From Uranotaenia lowii (taxonomy: Eukaryota > Arthropoda > Insecta > Diptera > Culicidae), in the NCBI RefSeq assembly GCF_029784155.1, contig NC_073693.1:310907304-310971303 (forward strand): 64,000 nt of DNA, in the 5' to 3' direction. The position numbers and the translations under genes are program-made. This document shows positions 1 to 11,933 of the stretch, one piece after another; positions within the stretch are counted from its first letter, which is position 1; the number at the start of each line of letters is the position of its first letter. The notes beneath the pieces are model-generated. The model was not told the origin of the DNA. It saw nothing but the letters and a program-made list of their open reading frames with translations, and did not search any database.

Positions 1-209
1 ATTAATGTATCTCAGGCCACACAAACTCCAGAAAGCTCAAAGTTCGTGATATAATAGTGTGATAATTGATGTATCTAACGCAGAAAATTAGATCAAAAAA
101 TATCATCATAGTAAAAAGTTATGAAAGTTAAAAATCGAAGTGACAGTGCGCGTGCTTTCAATTTCTATACAATTATGAACGGTACTGTATATGATGGGCC
201 CCAACTATG

Positions 210-2195
210 CTCGTGAATTGTAACCCCGAATTCTGATTCTGATACTGATCATGATCCCGAATTCTGATTTTGGACCCTGATATCAGATTCTAAATCTTTG
301 ATCGTGATCCCAGATTCTAATCCTAATCATGATCTTGATCCCGGACCTGGATTATCATGTCGGATTCTGCATCTTGGTCCTGGATGACGATCTCAGATTC
401 TGACCCTGATAGCAATCCTGGACTTGGATCTCAATCCCGGACTCTAGTTCCTAAGTCCAGATCCTCTATACTGATCCGTATTCTGATCTTACATGCTAGT
501 TCTGGACCCTGTTCCTAATTCTAATACTGATCCTGATTCTTGATTCGGGATCGTTATCCCAGATTCCGAATTTATAATCGTGATTCCAGATTTTGGCATC
601 CTTGATTCTCATTCTTATCGTGATGCTGGGTCCTGAATTTGGATCCTAAATCCTGGTCTCGCACTCTGATTGCAGTACCTGATCCTAGAATCTGATTCAG
701 GATACTTATCAAGTTTCTTGGATGCTAATTCCGATTTCTGATCCCGGATTCTGTTGCTGATCCTGGGTCCTGACCCAGAATCTAGATCATAGACCATGAT
801 GCATATTTTGGCCCCCAATTCCGATAGCTGATAGTTGATGGTTGATTCCCAGATTCAGAACCTGATATCAGATCCTAAACCTCAGGATCCTAATGCCTAT
901 CCTGGATGCTGATGCAGATTTTGGATCTTTGAACCAGTACTAGAGCCTTGATTTTGGATTTCAAATCCTTCTGAACTCGATGTCTTATTTCGAGTGCTGA
1001 TCCTAGATAAAGGTAGGATATTGCTCTGTTTATCCGATTTGCCAGGATTTAATACAAAATTTCGAAACAGTCCAGTCTGGCTCGGTCGCCCAGATTTCGT
1101 TTCCAAAAACCCGGATATTCCCCGCATTTATTCACTTTCAAAAACAAATTGTTTGTGAATTTTTTTTATTTATGCCTCCAAAACTATTTTTTTTTTTGTT
1201 TTGAAAAAATAATCATGTAAGGTTTTTTGAAAGCCTTAAAATACGATATGAAATCTGTCGATGAGTGTCGATGAAAAAAAAATTAAATTTATTTTCCTCT
1301 TAACTTTTGTTGATTGATTTCTGGGTGTTGACAAAATTTGCCCGGATATTGCTCGGACTTTTGGTCGTCAATTTTGAAATAAAATGCCCGGATTTTGCCA
1401 GGTTTTTATATGAAATTGTCAGGATTTGTCGCGCTGAAGAAATCTGATGGTTGAAAATAGATTTGATTCTGATCCTAATTCTGAGCTCTGATCTTGATCT
1501 TTATCCTAGACCCCGATCCTGGATTCTGATTTTGATCAAATATTTTATAGAATCTAGCATAAAAACGTTAAATTAATCAAGAGAATATTTAAAAAAAAAT
1601 CCACAACTACAAACCTAGACGTGGTCCTGATTTCGATCGAGGATCAATGGTAAACATCAGCTACTGTTCATGAATATAGAAAAAATATATTGTTCATGGT
1701 TTTTTTTTTGTTCCGGATTTTGATTCTGATCACGAATTCCGTTCCTGATCTTTACCCTGGACCTTGATCCTAGATCTTTATCTGAGCCTAAGATTTCGAT
1801 CATAAATCCTGATTCCGATGCTAAATCTTGAATTCTATCTTGAATCCTGGTTTCGATTTCAGATCCAGATTTCTTATTCTGATACTGACCTGATCACCGC
1901 CCCTAAATCTGGATCTTGATCCGAGTTCTGATCCTGTTCCGAATACTAATGCTGATTCCGAATTCTGATTACCCAGCAAACATAAAATCGCATTAAAAAT
2001 GATAACATTTAAAACGTTACTGCGAATCGTAATTCCAACGGACGCAAGTAAAATGTCGTAAAAATCGTTAACCCGAACCCGAATCCGGATCCAAATCATC
2101 ATTCCAACATTAGCCGGATTCCAAAGCCTTATTCCTGATCTTGGATACCAATCCCGATCCGGTTTTTGTATCCTCATCTTAATCTGGCTCAGGAT
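210..2195. repeat. Degenerate GATYC-type hexamer array, interrupted
   Basis: Loose repeats built on TGATCC / TGATTC / GGATTC run densely from about 210 to 860 and recur at about 1440-1535, 1720-1975 and 2070-2195. Units are heavily diverged, with spacing near 6 or 12 bases. The blocks look like one old array broken by insertions: about 1010-1440 is a dispersed repeat and 1535-1720 is AT-rich filler. Long reading frames here are composition artefacts giving Arg-Ile-Gln-Asp-rich text on the minus strand. The first 209 bases show nothing recognisable. Confidence 0.6.
1010..1440 (-). repeat. Dispersed repeat, inverted copy of the one at 40765-41180
   Basis: Both copies carry a middle section reading (in this orientation) TTTATGCCTCCAAAAC, then a T-rich stretch, AATAATCATG, and a section near AAAATACGAT. 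Both are edged by CCGG-containing words such as GCCCGGATTTTGCC. The copy at 40.8 kb is in the opposite orientation. No coding potential; class unknown. Confidence 0.45.
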
Positions 2196-2517
2196 TAGGA
2201 TCACTTTTATAGTGAACTGTGCATATCATCAGTGAAAACTGCTGAACTCCAAGATCAGATAGATCTTTTTTTACAAGAATTATCTTCGAGGCGTGCATAG
2301 TTGAAATACGTTGAAATAGAATTCCGTTTTAGAGTGACCATTTGAAGACTCTCGCAAAATCCTTTATTTTCCAAAAATTTTGTGTCTTCTTCCCATTTAA
2401 GCATAAATCTGTCTTTTATTCTATCTTTTTTTACAACATAAAAATGCGAAAGCTGTCATTAAGTTTCAAAAAATCTTTTCTTGAAGTTAACATGATTCAA
2501 AAACCTTTTAATCCAAT

Positions 2518-3770
2518 CACGGAAAAAAATTGCATGGGTTTTCCAAATACAGAGTCATGATAATTTTACTATATCCATCATTTAGTATCTTCGACCATGA
2601 TTTAGTATTTTCTACCAAAATTCTGGGCGATAATACTACGACATAGTATTTTTACTATGCGAACTTTGACAGCTCATAGTAATTTCCTCGTGTCGAAATT
2701 ACCATGCGCATGATATTTTGATATTACACAATTCGTGTTCTTGAAATAACTATGCTCATGGTAATGTTGAAACATCGTCATTTGTGTTGTCAAAAATACT
2801 ATGCTCATCAGAAATTCATAGTAATTTTACCTATGTGCAACGTTTGAGTGTTTGTTTCAGCCGGTCACGATTTTCGGAACGCGGAAAAAAAAATGTCGTG
2901 GGTACGTAAATGGGATAATTGCTGTTCCAATCAACCAGGTGACCGGCGCACTAGGTGTGTGAAATAGAATCAGCACTTTTGTCAGGTCGGGCTACGCAGT
3001 CTCCCAGGTGAGTAATATTGTGTTTTTTTCGTTACTATTCAATAAACATACTCCGATCCGTTTTTTTTAGATATTTCTTTTGATTTATTTTAAGCTGTTT
3101 CATCTGAGGCATCGCCGATTCCCCGGCCGTGGGGACCTCTCTTCTGACCAGCCACTTAAGATTGACGAGAGAATCGCAGTTTTCAGGAGAATAACCTTGC
3201 CCCCTTCCTGGATCGTTGGCCTCAAGATGACTGCCAGTACATCCAAATCAATTCCAGCGTAAGTAGAACATTTACTGAACTATGGTTTGCTCATTAATTA
3301 ATTTTTTGTTTACTATTTTTTTCAGGGCATAACGATGAATTATCGTAGTTCTAAGCAGACCATTGTATTGTGTAAAAATGTAATTAGTTTCAAAATAAAT
3401 TTATTCTAGATCTCGAAAAAATCACAAAGAGTGTTTATTCTATCGTACTTCAATATAGTTATACCATGATGCATGGTAATTTTGGTATCAAATCAAGCAA
3501 CATGTACTCATTTATATCATAACATATCATAGTTTTATCATGAAACATGTCAATTTTACTATGCACAATGAAAAACAAACCCATGATTTCATTGACAATT
3601 TTACTATGAACGTAGTCGAAATTACTATGCGCAGCCAAAATAAACACAAAGTAAAACTACTATGCGCATGGTAATATCAAGAAGAAAACATTATTGACTC
3701 AAAAATATGGTTGCGTGTTGTTCATTTAAACCACGGATTTAGTAATTTTACTATGCTTTTTTTTTGTGTG
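2518..3770. mobile_element. Short-TIR element with TACTATG-rich ends and a spliced-looking cassette
   Basis: Left tip CACGGAAAAAAATTGCATGG and the reverse complement of the right tip CACACAAAAAAAAAGCATAG match at about 16 of 20 positions. Both subterminal zones (2555-2850 and 3455-3760) are full of ACTATG / CATAGT words in both orientations. The centre (about 2880-3410) is different: higher GC, a 24-codon ORF from 2893, a GTGAGT donor near 3007, a T-rich acceptor before 3070, a GTAAGT donor near 3259, a T-rich CAG acceptor near 3325 and AATAAA near 3394. That arrangement resembles a small three-exon transcription unit on the plus strand. The middle exon's longest frame (3080-3262) resembles no protein I know. 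Boundaries and target duplication are uncertain. Confidence 0.4.
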
Positions 3771-3823
3771 ATCAGACATGTAGATTGGAGTGCCCCAAAT
3801 GACCCGACTTTTGAAAAAGTGAT

Positions 3824-4366
3824 GCGCTGCAGGCTGAAATCGGACATAGGCCTAGTACAAGATCTCATGCCAATTTTGCGAGCCTGAAGTTTGTACGGGA
3901 TTATACGACATTTTGTTCGGGAGGAACATGAAAATCCAGTTTTACATCAATAACTTTGGTAATCTTGGCCGATTTCATTTGAATACGGGTTTTTTAAGCC
4001 TAAATTTTTTAAGCCTTAATTTTTTATTAGGCTTCAAAATGGGCTAACTTCATCACTATTAACTTGACCCTGCGTCAAACATCTTGACGCAGCATTAACT
4101 TTTTTTATCTTAACTAGAATCGGAATTCAGTCTTCCAATGAAATATTTGTCATAATTTAGGCTTGAGGAAAACCCGTATTCAAATGAAATCGACCGAAGG
4201 GGACCAAGTTATTGATGAAAAACTGGATTTTCGTGTTCCTCCCAAACAAAATGTCTCAAAATCCCATACAAACTTCAGGCTCGTTTAGCGACCCCGAGAT
4301 CCGATCTGGCCCAAACTTGGCATGAGATCTTGTACTAGGCCTACGACCAATTTCAGCCAGCAGCAC
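3824..4366. repeat. Long imperfect inverted repeat (fold-back element)
   Basis: Left arm about 3824-4020 and right arm about 4150-4366 are reverse complements at roughly 80 percent or better. Shared words include CCTAGTACAAGATCTCATGC, GCCTGAAGTTTGTA, GACATTTTGTT, GGAGGAACA and TTTGAATACGGGTTTT. The loop is about 130 bases and AT-rich. No coding capacity; probably a fold-back type MITE. Confidence 0.7.
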
Positions 4367-4389
4367 TAATGTAGATGGACATATTAAGA

Positions 4390-5987
4390 AATAATCAATC
4401 GATGTGTCCACTTTCGTTCTCAACTACTCTCTCCAGGCGAGATCTGAATCGGGAGCCTCGCTATATAAGCCTCTGACATTGAAGCCCACGCCTCAGAGAT
4501 GGAAGCCTTCAGAGAATCGACACTTGGATGAGAGGAGGCCTTCGCTCGAGCATATGCCCATATCAAATAGTTGAGGAGGCTCAAATGTGGATTGCTTGGA
4601 GGTCAAAGATCTTGTTGGAAAACAACATTCTCGGGTTCACCGAAGTTTGTCAGACTCCACGGAAGCACCAGATTCTTCAAAATGTCCACCTTGACTTCAG
4701 TATTAACTTGTACTTCAGCATGAACACAGGAGGCATCTTTAATCCATTCGAAGCAACCGCTCTAAATACCATGACTCCGTCTGGATGCCTGGTTGTAAAC
4801 TTGAATTTTACATTCCTGGAACATCTTTAGCGTTCAGGGGTTTTTTTGTCTTTATTTGAGAGGTTTTCAGCCACAGGCACGTTCAGGGGTTAAATATACC
4901 GATCCTTACGCGAATTGGACACCGGATCAATCGAAAAAAAGTTTCGTCTGCGAACACGACAATCAGTTGCTTTTTCTTTAAGGGGGGGGGGGGGGGGGGT
5001 AGGGTCTAACGGGTAAAAAAAAAAACCATTTTCACGATTTTTTTCTAGAGCTATCGTTCAAACAAATGTATTCAAATTTGTTACATTATACAAAGCATTG
5101 TTAAAAGAACATTTAGTATTTTTTTTCGTAGAAAAATATTGAAAAATGAGCCGGTGACGGAGCACTGATGCCTTTTAGAAAACAGGATTTGCGGTGGACA
5201 CTGTATCTCAGCACAGAATCATCTGAAGTCAAAAAATCAGAGCAAAATATTTTTAATAGATGTTTTTCTGGATCGCAACGTTTTTATTTAACTTAAAAAA
5301 ATTTTTATGAAATTTTTGTTGCTGTTTGAAGTAAAAACTACGATTTTTCACGAAAAAATCCGCCATTTTTTATTTGTAAAATCTCCCCAAAGTAAAAAAA
5401 CATAAAAAGAAAAACGTTGGGGTCTGGTATTTTATATGTAGAAAATATGCTCCAAATTTGAAAAGAATCGTAGTTTTCAAATAACGATGTCCACGGACTT
5501 TAAAAATGTACTTTCGAGAAAAACGCGTTTGAAGTTTCTGCTCTTGCTTTCTTGCAGTATTAGATAGGAGGAGATAAAGGCCTATAATTTCTACAGTTTT
5601 GCTTCAATTGACTTCAAAATTTGACACAACATATTCTTGAAATGTTTTACAATAAGAAAATAATAAAATAAGAAAATTTTTTAAAAGTGTTAGACCATAC
5701 CCCCCCCCCCCCCCCCCCCTTAACTTAAACAGAAATCTCTTCGAGCGCTCAAGTCGCAATGCTTTAATTCGTTCTGTTATTAAATGATGCACTGCCTTAG
5801 CCCTTGTATTTAAGTCATCTAATCGTTGTATAGAAGAATTATAGATATTCACTTCCTTAGTCAGCCTCTGGATTGATCTTACTGGATTCCGCTTCACTTT
5901 CGTCTTGACCAGTTCAAACACTTTTCCAGTGCGGGCAGACTGTGACCTTCCATTACCCAGCTTCCGTGGACATGGATTAACTTCCAC
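4390..5987 (-). pseudogene. Mariner-like transposase relic (DDxD type), split by an inserted element
   Basis: On the minus strand, 5987-5720 encodes the N-terminal DNA-binding part (ARTGKVFELVKTKVKRNPVR, then KEVN, then ERSKRFLFK). Translation stops making sense at the poly-G tip of an insertion (4982-5719). It resumes at 4981 with the first catalytic block (IVVFADETFF). Further down come HPDGVMVF and ASNGLKMPPVF (about 4790-4720), NVVFQQD (about 4600), then a WAY..HPSVDSLKASISEAWASM block (about 4560-4450). Between QQD and the last block the usual CHTS segment is missing, a TGG has become TGA, and the expected last Asp (LDY) is Asn (LNY). It is therefore a dead copy of a Tc1/mariner-superfamily gene. 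The apparent plus-strand ORF at 4528-4830 is its antisense shadow. Family assignment rests on recalled motif wording, not a search. Confidence 0.75.
4982..5719. mobile_element. TTAA-flanked non-autonomous element with poly-G/poly-C tips
   Basis: The 738-bp element is bounded by TTAA at 4978-4981 and 5720-5723. The left tip is 18 G followed by TAGGGTCTAAC. The right tip, read inward on the other strand, is 20 G followed by TATGGTCTAAC. TTAA duplication fits the piggyBac superfamily, whose tips usually start CCC; here they start with a long G run. Removing it with one TTAA restores the reading frame of the surrounding transposase relic, which supports these boundaries. No coding capacity. Confidence 0.8.
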
Positions 5988-6286
5988 TGCCCATCAAGGA
6001 TTAAATGTTTCACGCGGTAAACAGTCGCTAGACGGCATGCTACAGCCGACATGCTTTACTTAGAAGATTTTTGGGCGAGAAGCAAAATTTACCCTATCTC
6101 CATTGTGAACATCTTGTCTTATAGCTTATACTGTACTTCTGCATTGTTTACGTCTACTGACAGATGCAGGTTGGAGCTAATACACCTACAAAAACATCCC
6201 CAAAAGTCGTCAAAAATTAGAACCTCTATAGTATTACTGTAAGTCATAAGACATAAATCTTCATCAAAATGTAGTCCACTACTCAC

Positions 6287-7213
6287 GGTTTTATTCCGGT
6301 AAACCCAGCTCATAACAGTCCGCACTTCGGAGGTATCTTTTTTGGTAAACGTGAGCATCCAATGGGGAGATTCTGGAATCAACAGGACTAAAAAGAAGGT
6401 AGCCACCGAAAATACGGTATAGATGATCGCGATTTGTCGCCAGTCGAAAATCAGTGCTGAAATGAAAATTAAATTTTTATTACTTGTAATGTTAAAGCAT
6501 TTTGCTCGATCACAGGGAGCGTCACCAACCTAGCACACAGGTCAACAAAATCCCAAGCGAAACGAATACGCTATTCAAGCAGAGAAGCATCGCCCTCATG
6601 GAAACATGCGAGATTTCACTCACGTACACTAGGGCCACGGTCGTCAGACCCCCGGAACTGCCAAGAATTATCCGGGCCACATAAATCATGTTAACGTTCT
6701 GAGCCATAGCAATGAGGACCCAACCCAACGCAAACGGTACGCATGTGACCAGTGCGACCTTTTTTCGCCCATATTGATCCATCAACTGTCCTACGACTAG
6801 GGATCCCAAGGGTAGAGCTATAGTTACGACACTGGCTATCCAGGATGCTTCGTTCCGATCGATCTGGATAGGACTCTCCGGAGTTGAGAGCTGCGGCAAC
6901 AGGATAGCCGAATAGGTCATATTAATACCGGCCTGTATGACCAGAAGATTCACCAAAACAGCTGCGAGAACCTGGAAACATATCGAATGATGAGCATTCT
7001 CTCTTGGAACCATAGAAGAGCTCCACTTACTTGAGGTAATCCATCGCGCCAGGAGATGTCCTTGGGTATAGATACAGGTTGACCGGTATCCTCGATTTCT
7101 GCTGCCAGCGGTTGTCCTTCGAGATCAAGATCGTCGGTCTCCTTTGAAGATGGCTTCGGCTCCAGGGAAAGGTTGTCCGAGTTGTAACGGGTTTCATTTT
7201 CGGTGGGAGCCAT
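6287..7213 (-). CDS. MFS sugar transporter, facilitated trehalose transporter (Tret1)-like, 5' part
   Basis: Three exons on the minus strand: 7031-7213 (61 codons, ATG in AAAATGG), 6530-6971 and 6287-6456, together 265 residues. Donors are GTAAGT (7025-7030), GTTGGT (weak, below 6530) and GTGAGT (6281-6286); acceptors are TTTCCAG and TTTCAG. Exon 1 is an acidic, Pro/Ser-rich cytoplasmic N-tail. Exon 2 starts TM1 ([15 protein letters not shown]). It contains the MFS loop 2-3 signature [11 protein letters not shown] and the sugar-porter segment [17 protein letters not shown]. Exon 3 carries PESPHWML, the PESPR-type motif after TM6. This is half of a normal 450-500-residue transporter, and TM7-12 are not found between 1 and 6280. 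Either a long intron carries the rest off the window, or the gene is truncated. Family knowledge: such proteins move trehalose or other sugars across the plasma membrane by facilitated diffusion. Exact substrate unknown. Confidence 0.85.
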
Positions 7214-8179
7214 TTTCGGATCAACTGAGGGATTAGAACTTCATCACCGCAACAGGAAAATAGCAGTACTATCTACCATCAGTTGTTTGTGTCCTGAAGA
7301 ATCTGTAGTAAGAGACGTTTTAAGAGATTGAGGAATTAATAGCAAGATTTCCACTAGCTAGTTTGTCTGCAGAGACAAATGTTAGTCCGGTTTAAGGCTT
7401 GATGCGGTTTGTGTTTGTTGATCTTTTTGTTCAAACTGATAAGCGATAGTAATCAGCAGACCGAGATAAGGGCTTGTGAAAGTTTTACGTTTACTGTTTG
7501 GAAATAAAACAAGGTTTGGTAAAATGGGTCAGAGACATAACAGTTTAGTGGTCATGGAAAAAATAACAATGTTAATACATATTATTAAATTCAGAATGTG
7601 CCGTGAAGGCACCAATTGACGCGCATTTAAGCTATGATGGATGTTCTCTGTGCCGTAAAAAATCATTTTTGTGCGATTCTGAAAAGAAAAGCACTTACGT
7701 ACTGTAAGACACGAACGAAATGAAAATGTTAAAGTGTCTCTAATCAAGCTAAAAAAAAACTTACGTACTGTAGTAGTAACGTAGAAAAAATTTCGTTCTT
7801 TAAGGGAAAAATTCAAAACCGAGAAATTTTTCATTGCAACGCCACAAAAATTGCGAATTTTAAAAAGTGTCAGTGTACCAATGGCCGCGCACGCATATGT
7901 TACTTGTTCCAATCCCCTCTCACAAGTGAACCAATGGCCGCGCACTTCTTTATCAGGACACAACAGGATTTTTACACATTCACACATCAACCACCGATTT
8001 GTTTTCATTGTTTGTGAAACTAGTCTGGTGCTAAACTAGTATGAAACGCCATTTTTACAAAGCATTATTTTACTAGAAGATATTTTGAAACATTTTTTTC
8101 GGGCCCGACTTGGATAAATCATTACACATTCGGCGAGCTGTCTGAAAATCTACGAGAAAATTGACTAACTAAAACTAAA
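7214..8179. promoter_or_regulatory. Upstream region of the MFS gene with a repeated CCAAT-containing 16-mer
   Basis: ACCAATGGCCGCGCAC occurs at 7877-7892 and again at 7930-7945, 53 bases apart, in an otherwise AT-rich stretch about 670 bases upstream of the MFS start codon. The repeat contains a CCAAT box and CpG-rich sequence. CTTACGTACTGTA also recurs (about 7695 and 7760). A promoter role is inference. The 5' UTR and TSS cannot be placed. Nothing coding is seen in this stretch. Confidence 0.3.
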
Positions 8180-9230
8180 CAGATCCGAATTGCTATCTTA
8201 CCTCAAATTTCCAACACTTTGTAGCAATTTTCATTATCTTGTGCATTCAAAGTTCACATTTGTCTGAATAAAAGGTACTCGAGAGAAATGAAAACCTTTT
8301 TCATAAAGTGCTTGATTCGGACTTCTGAACGAACATAAAAAGTCTAAACAAGTATCATAGAACAGAATTGTGCATTCTAAGGACTTCTTCTAAGGAGATC
8401 TTCTAACGAACTTTTTTGTTCCATGCTGAACTTCTAAGGAACTTCATTGCGAATTGAATCGTGTCAAAAATTTTCAAATGGTTTGTTTACATTCTCTTAG
8501 AAACTTTTTCGAAGACATTCTCAATTTGTGAACAAAAAATGGATTATTGACAAAAAATAAGAAAGAATACCCAAGTAACCAAAAGTCGCATAGATACTTA
8601 ATTTTGTGCATCAGAAGTTCACATTTGGCTGGATAAAAGGTACTCGAGAGAAATGAAAATAAGTGCTTGTTTTGGGCTGCTTCTGAACCAACATGAAAAG
8701 TCTAAACAAGTGGCATAGAACATTTTTGTGCGTTCCAAGTACCTTAAAAAATTCAGGATTCATTTAGGCTTATCATGCTTCGCTACGAACTTTAAACGAA
8801 TTTTTTGGTTCCATACAGAACTTCTTACGAACTTTTTAGTTCCATGCAAAACTTGTTACGAACTTTTTGTTTCCATGAGGAACTTCTATAGAACTTCAAT
8901 GCAAACGTGAGCGTTAAGATTTTGCACAAGAGTGAATAACAAAATATCAGAACTACGACGAGTATACGAACAACGAATTAAACCCTCAAATAAATCAACT
9001 GTTGTAATCAAAATGGATAGATAGCATAAATCTTATATAACTTGTAAGAAAATTAATCATAAAAAACAACTTGAAAAACTCACGTTTAGTTTTAATTCCC
9101 CCTAGTTTGTTTTGGATAAAATTGATACATCCTTTGATACGAATGTTTACAATTTTAAATATCGCCTGCTTTGAAAAAGCGATAATACTTAGTTTCTTTT
9201 ATATTGATGTTTAAAATAACAGCAATCTAA

Positions 9231-9300
9231 GTATTGGCCATGGTACAGAGGTGGCGTGTTCTGTTCTCATCTCGTTGGTTCAGGTTCAAATCTTCAAGCG
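9231..9300 (+). repeat. tRNA-like (SINE-head-like) segment, copy A
   Basis: The segment reads TTGGCCATGGTACAGAGGTG and later GGTTCAGGTTCAAATCTTC. TGGTACAGAGGTGGCG resembles a Pol III A box, and GGTTCAAATC resembles a B box, about 40 bases apart as in a tRNA. No proper acceptor stem is evident, so it is not called a tRNA gene. Confidence 0.5.
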
Positions 9301-11053
9301 TGCATAAATGAGTATAAAACTCATTCACAATTAAAGCAACATTGAATCAGAATAAATCGGTATAACAATACAAAGCAAGGAAAAGTATGATTTTTTTTCA
9401 TTTATCTTTTTTTGTTCGAGGTCTCGTGTGGAGGCTGAATAGCCTTTTACTCAGCTTCAACTATGGACTTTGAAAGTATCGATAAGAACATAAATTTAAG
9501 GCTGATTAAAATGCTATTCATTCGTTAAACAAAGCTGAATAAGCATATAAGAGCCTAGTTTATGGAATTTTGGTTCATTTAAGTTATTTTAGTAGTCAAA
9601 CCTCATGTATATAAATTAACCTAAAATGCCATAAAAGTTTAAAGATTACCCTTTCTAATGTATATATTTTTGTAATGGTATGTTTGCAACTTTCAGAGAT
9701 ATTTAACAATGAAAACATGCAATTTTTATAAGAAATAACCCAAAAAGCATTAGAGATCAAAACAACCTCCGCACCTACAGCAAGGTCGTCACTGGCTGAC
9801 ACGGATGGTTTAATGCGACCGGAAGCACATATAACCCAAGTAACCAAAAGTCTCATAGATACTTAATCCTGTGCATTAAAAGTTCACATTTGGCTGAGTA
9901 AAAGGTCCTCGGGAAAATTGAATATAAGTGCTTGAATCGGACTTCTGAACGAACATTAAAAGTCTAAAAAAGTAGCATAGATCATTTTTGTGCGTTGCAA
10001 GCACCTTCAAAAATCCAGGATTCAATTTCGACTATCGGTCTTCGTTACGAACTTCTAACGATTTTTTTTGTTCCATGAAAAACTTCTCAAGAACTTTTCT
10101 GTCCCATGCAGAACTTGTTACGAACGTTTTGGTTCCATGAGGAACTTCTTAAGAACTTCAATGCAAACGTATAAATAATTTCCAAAATATAAAAGAATGG
10201 TTTGTTTTACTGTCTCCGTCGGCGATTGGAACAAAAATGATGTTAGGAAAAGAACATTGGATTGGAAAAGTCCAGGTTAATTAGTAAATGATACTAAGGG
10301 AATACTTAACTAAATCCAAAATAAGTTTCTGCACCAGCTTTCCACAGTTTCCATAGTTTAGTTTTTGAGCCAAACAAACAAAAAAAATCAAATTTTTATT
10401 AAAATTTTGTTTTCAAATTGTTTTCAATGATAGTATATATTCACACCGAATCATATTTTCTAATTTACATTGCTATGCTTCCTCATTTTCCTTAATTTTC
10501 TTCATGGAGGAGCAGCTTTAACAGAAGAAGCAGAGCGGTCTAAAGCAAGGTCTCCACTGGTTGGTACCGGGAGAAGCACTCAAATGAGAAAAACTGAAAA
10601 CTATGCGACTTCAGATTTTTTTTTCAGGCGCATTTTGAAGAACTTTGTTTTTTTTTATTTCATCCAACAAGAATCTAAAATTAAAAAATTATCGTTAGTG
10701 GCACAGAACAAATAAAACTCATTTCTAAAAACCATACTTATTCACGAGCTTAATATGGCTTTCCATTTGCTGTTGCAGAAAATTTTAACTTGTAAGAGAT
10801 CTCGCAGCACTTCATTATTGGTTCTCCTTTTTTAAACTAGAACTTGAAACAAAAAAGTAAGGCACACATTTCACAAAAAGCAAAATCATACATTTTAAAA
10901 CTTACGTATAATCACATACTATGCGAATCCGCTTTGAAAATAAATGATGCATTATTTGATGGATGCAAATGTTTACATTTTAAATACTAAGCCTACTCGG
11001 AAAAGATGATAAACCTGAGTTAACTTTGAATAGTTTAGATAACATCAATCTAA

Positions 11054-11118
11054 GTATTGGCTATGGTACAGAGGTAGCATATTCAGTTTTCACCAAAAAG
11101 GTCCAGGTTCAAATCTTC
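11054..11118 (+). repeat. tRNA-like (SINE-head-like) segment, copy B
   Basis: Same module as copy A: TATGGTACAGAGGTAGCA then CCAGGTTCAAATCTTC. It sits at the matching place in the full-length TIR copy 9835-11427. A-box decay (GGTAGCAT) suggests loss of Pol III activity. Confidence 0.5.
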
Positions 11119-11933
11119 ATGAAAATTGTTCAAGTAAGTATAAAATTCATTAAGAGTAACCGGAATAGTAGGTATAATAAAAATGAAATGAACAGAATTT
11201 CAATGAGAGAGTGGGTAAAGTAAATACCTACAATACTTTTTAAAAAAAATCCTTTTTTTTCAAAGTCTCATGCAATGGCTGAATAGCCTTCTACTCAGCT
11301 TTGATTATGGAACTTTGAAGTATCGATAAGAACTTAAATTTTAAGCTGAGTAGAAGGCTATACAGCCCTTAAACAGGGCTGAGTAGGCTTCTAAGAGACC
11401 GTTCTATGAAACTTTTGGTTACTTGGGAATATTAATACCAACCGTTTACTTGGTTTGTTACTGCTGAGAATAATCAAATATATGCATCTTTTGCGTTTTT
11501 TCAGATCTATTTTGAAAAACAGCGATTTTAGTCTCCAATCAAGAATCTAAAATTTGCAAAATAATCGTTAGTGGTAAAAAAAACAAAACAAAATACTCAT
11601 TTGAAATACCGTACTTCTTCACGAGCTCCATTTGGCATTCCATTTATTTTTTTTCGAAACGGATTCCGCAGCACTTTATCGTCGGATTATATAAAAAAAA
11701 CCTTGCCGACTAACCGCAAGGACTATTCCTTCTTTCAAAGAAAAAGTAAGGCACACTAATCATTAAAAGAAAAATAAAACTTAAATAAACTTAGTTTGAT
11801 TTCGAATCGTGCAGGTCTTGTTTGAAAATATGTTATGCATAATTTGATGAAAACAAATGTTTACATTTTTAAATTTAGCCTGCTTAGAAAAAGTGAAAAC
11901 TATAAATTAATGTTTTTAATAACATCAATTTAA

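Noticed and set aside
4461..4830. TATA box (TATATAAG) followed by a 100-codon plus-strand ORF
   Set aside because: The minus strand of the same stretch reads as the C-terminal part of a mariner-like transposase, so the ORF is an antisense shadow and the TATA word is coincidental.
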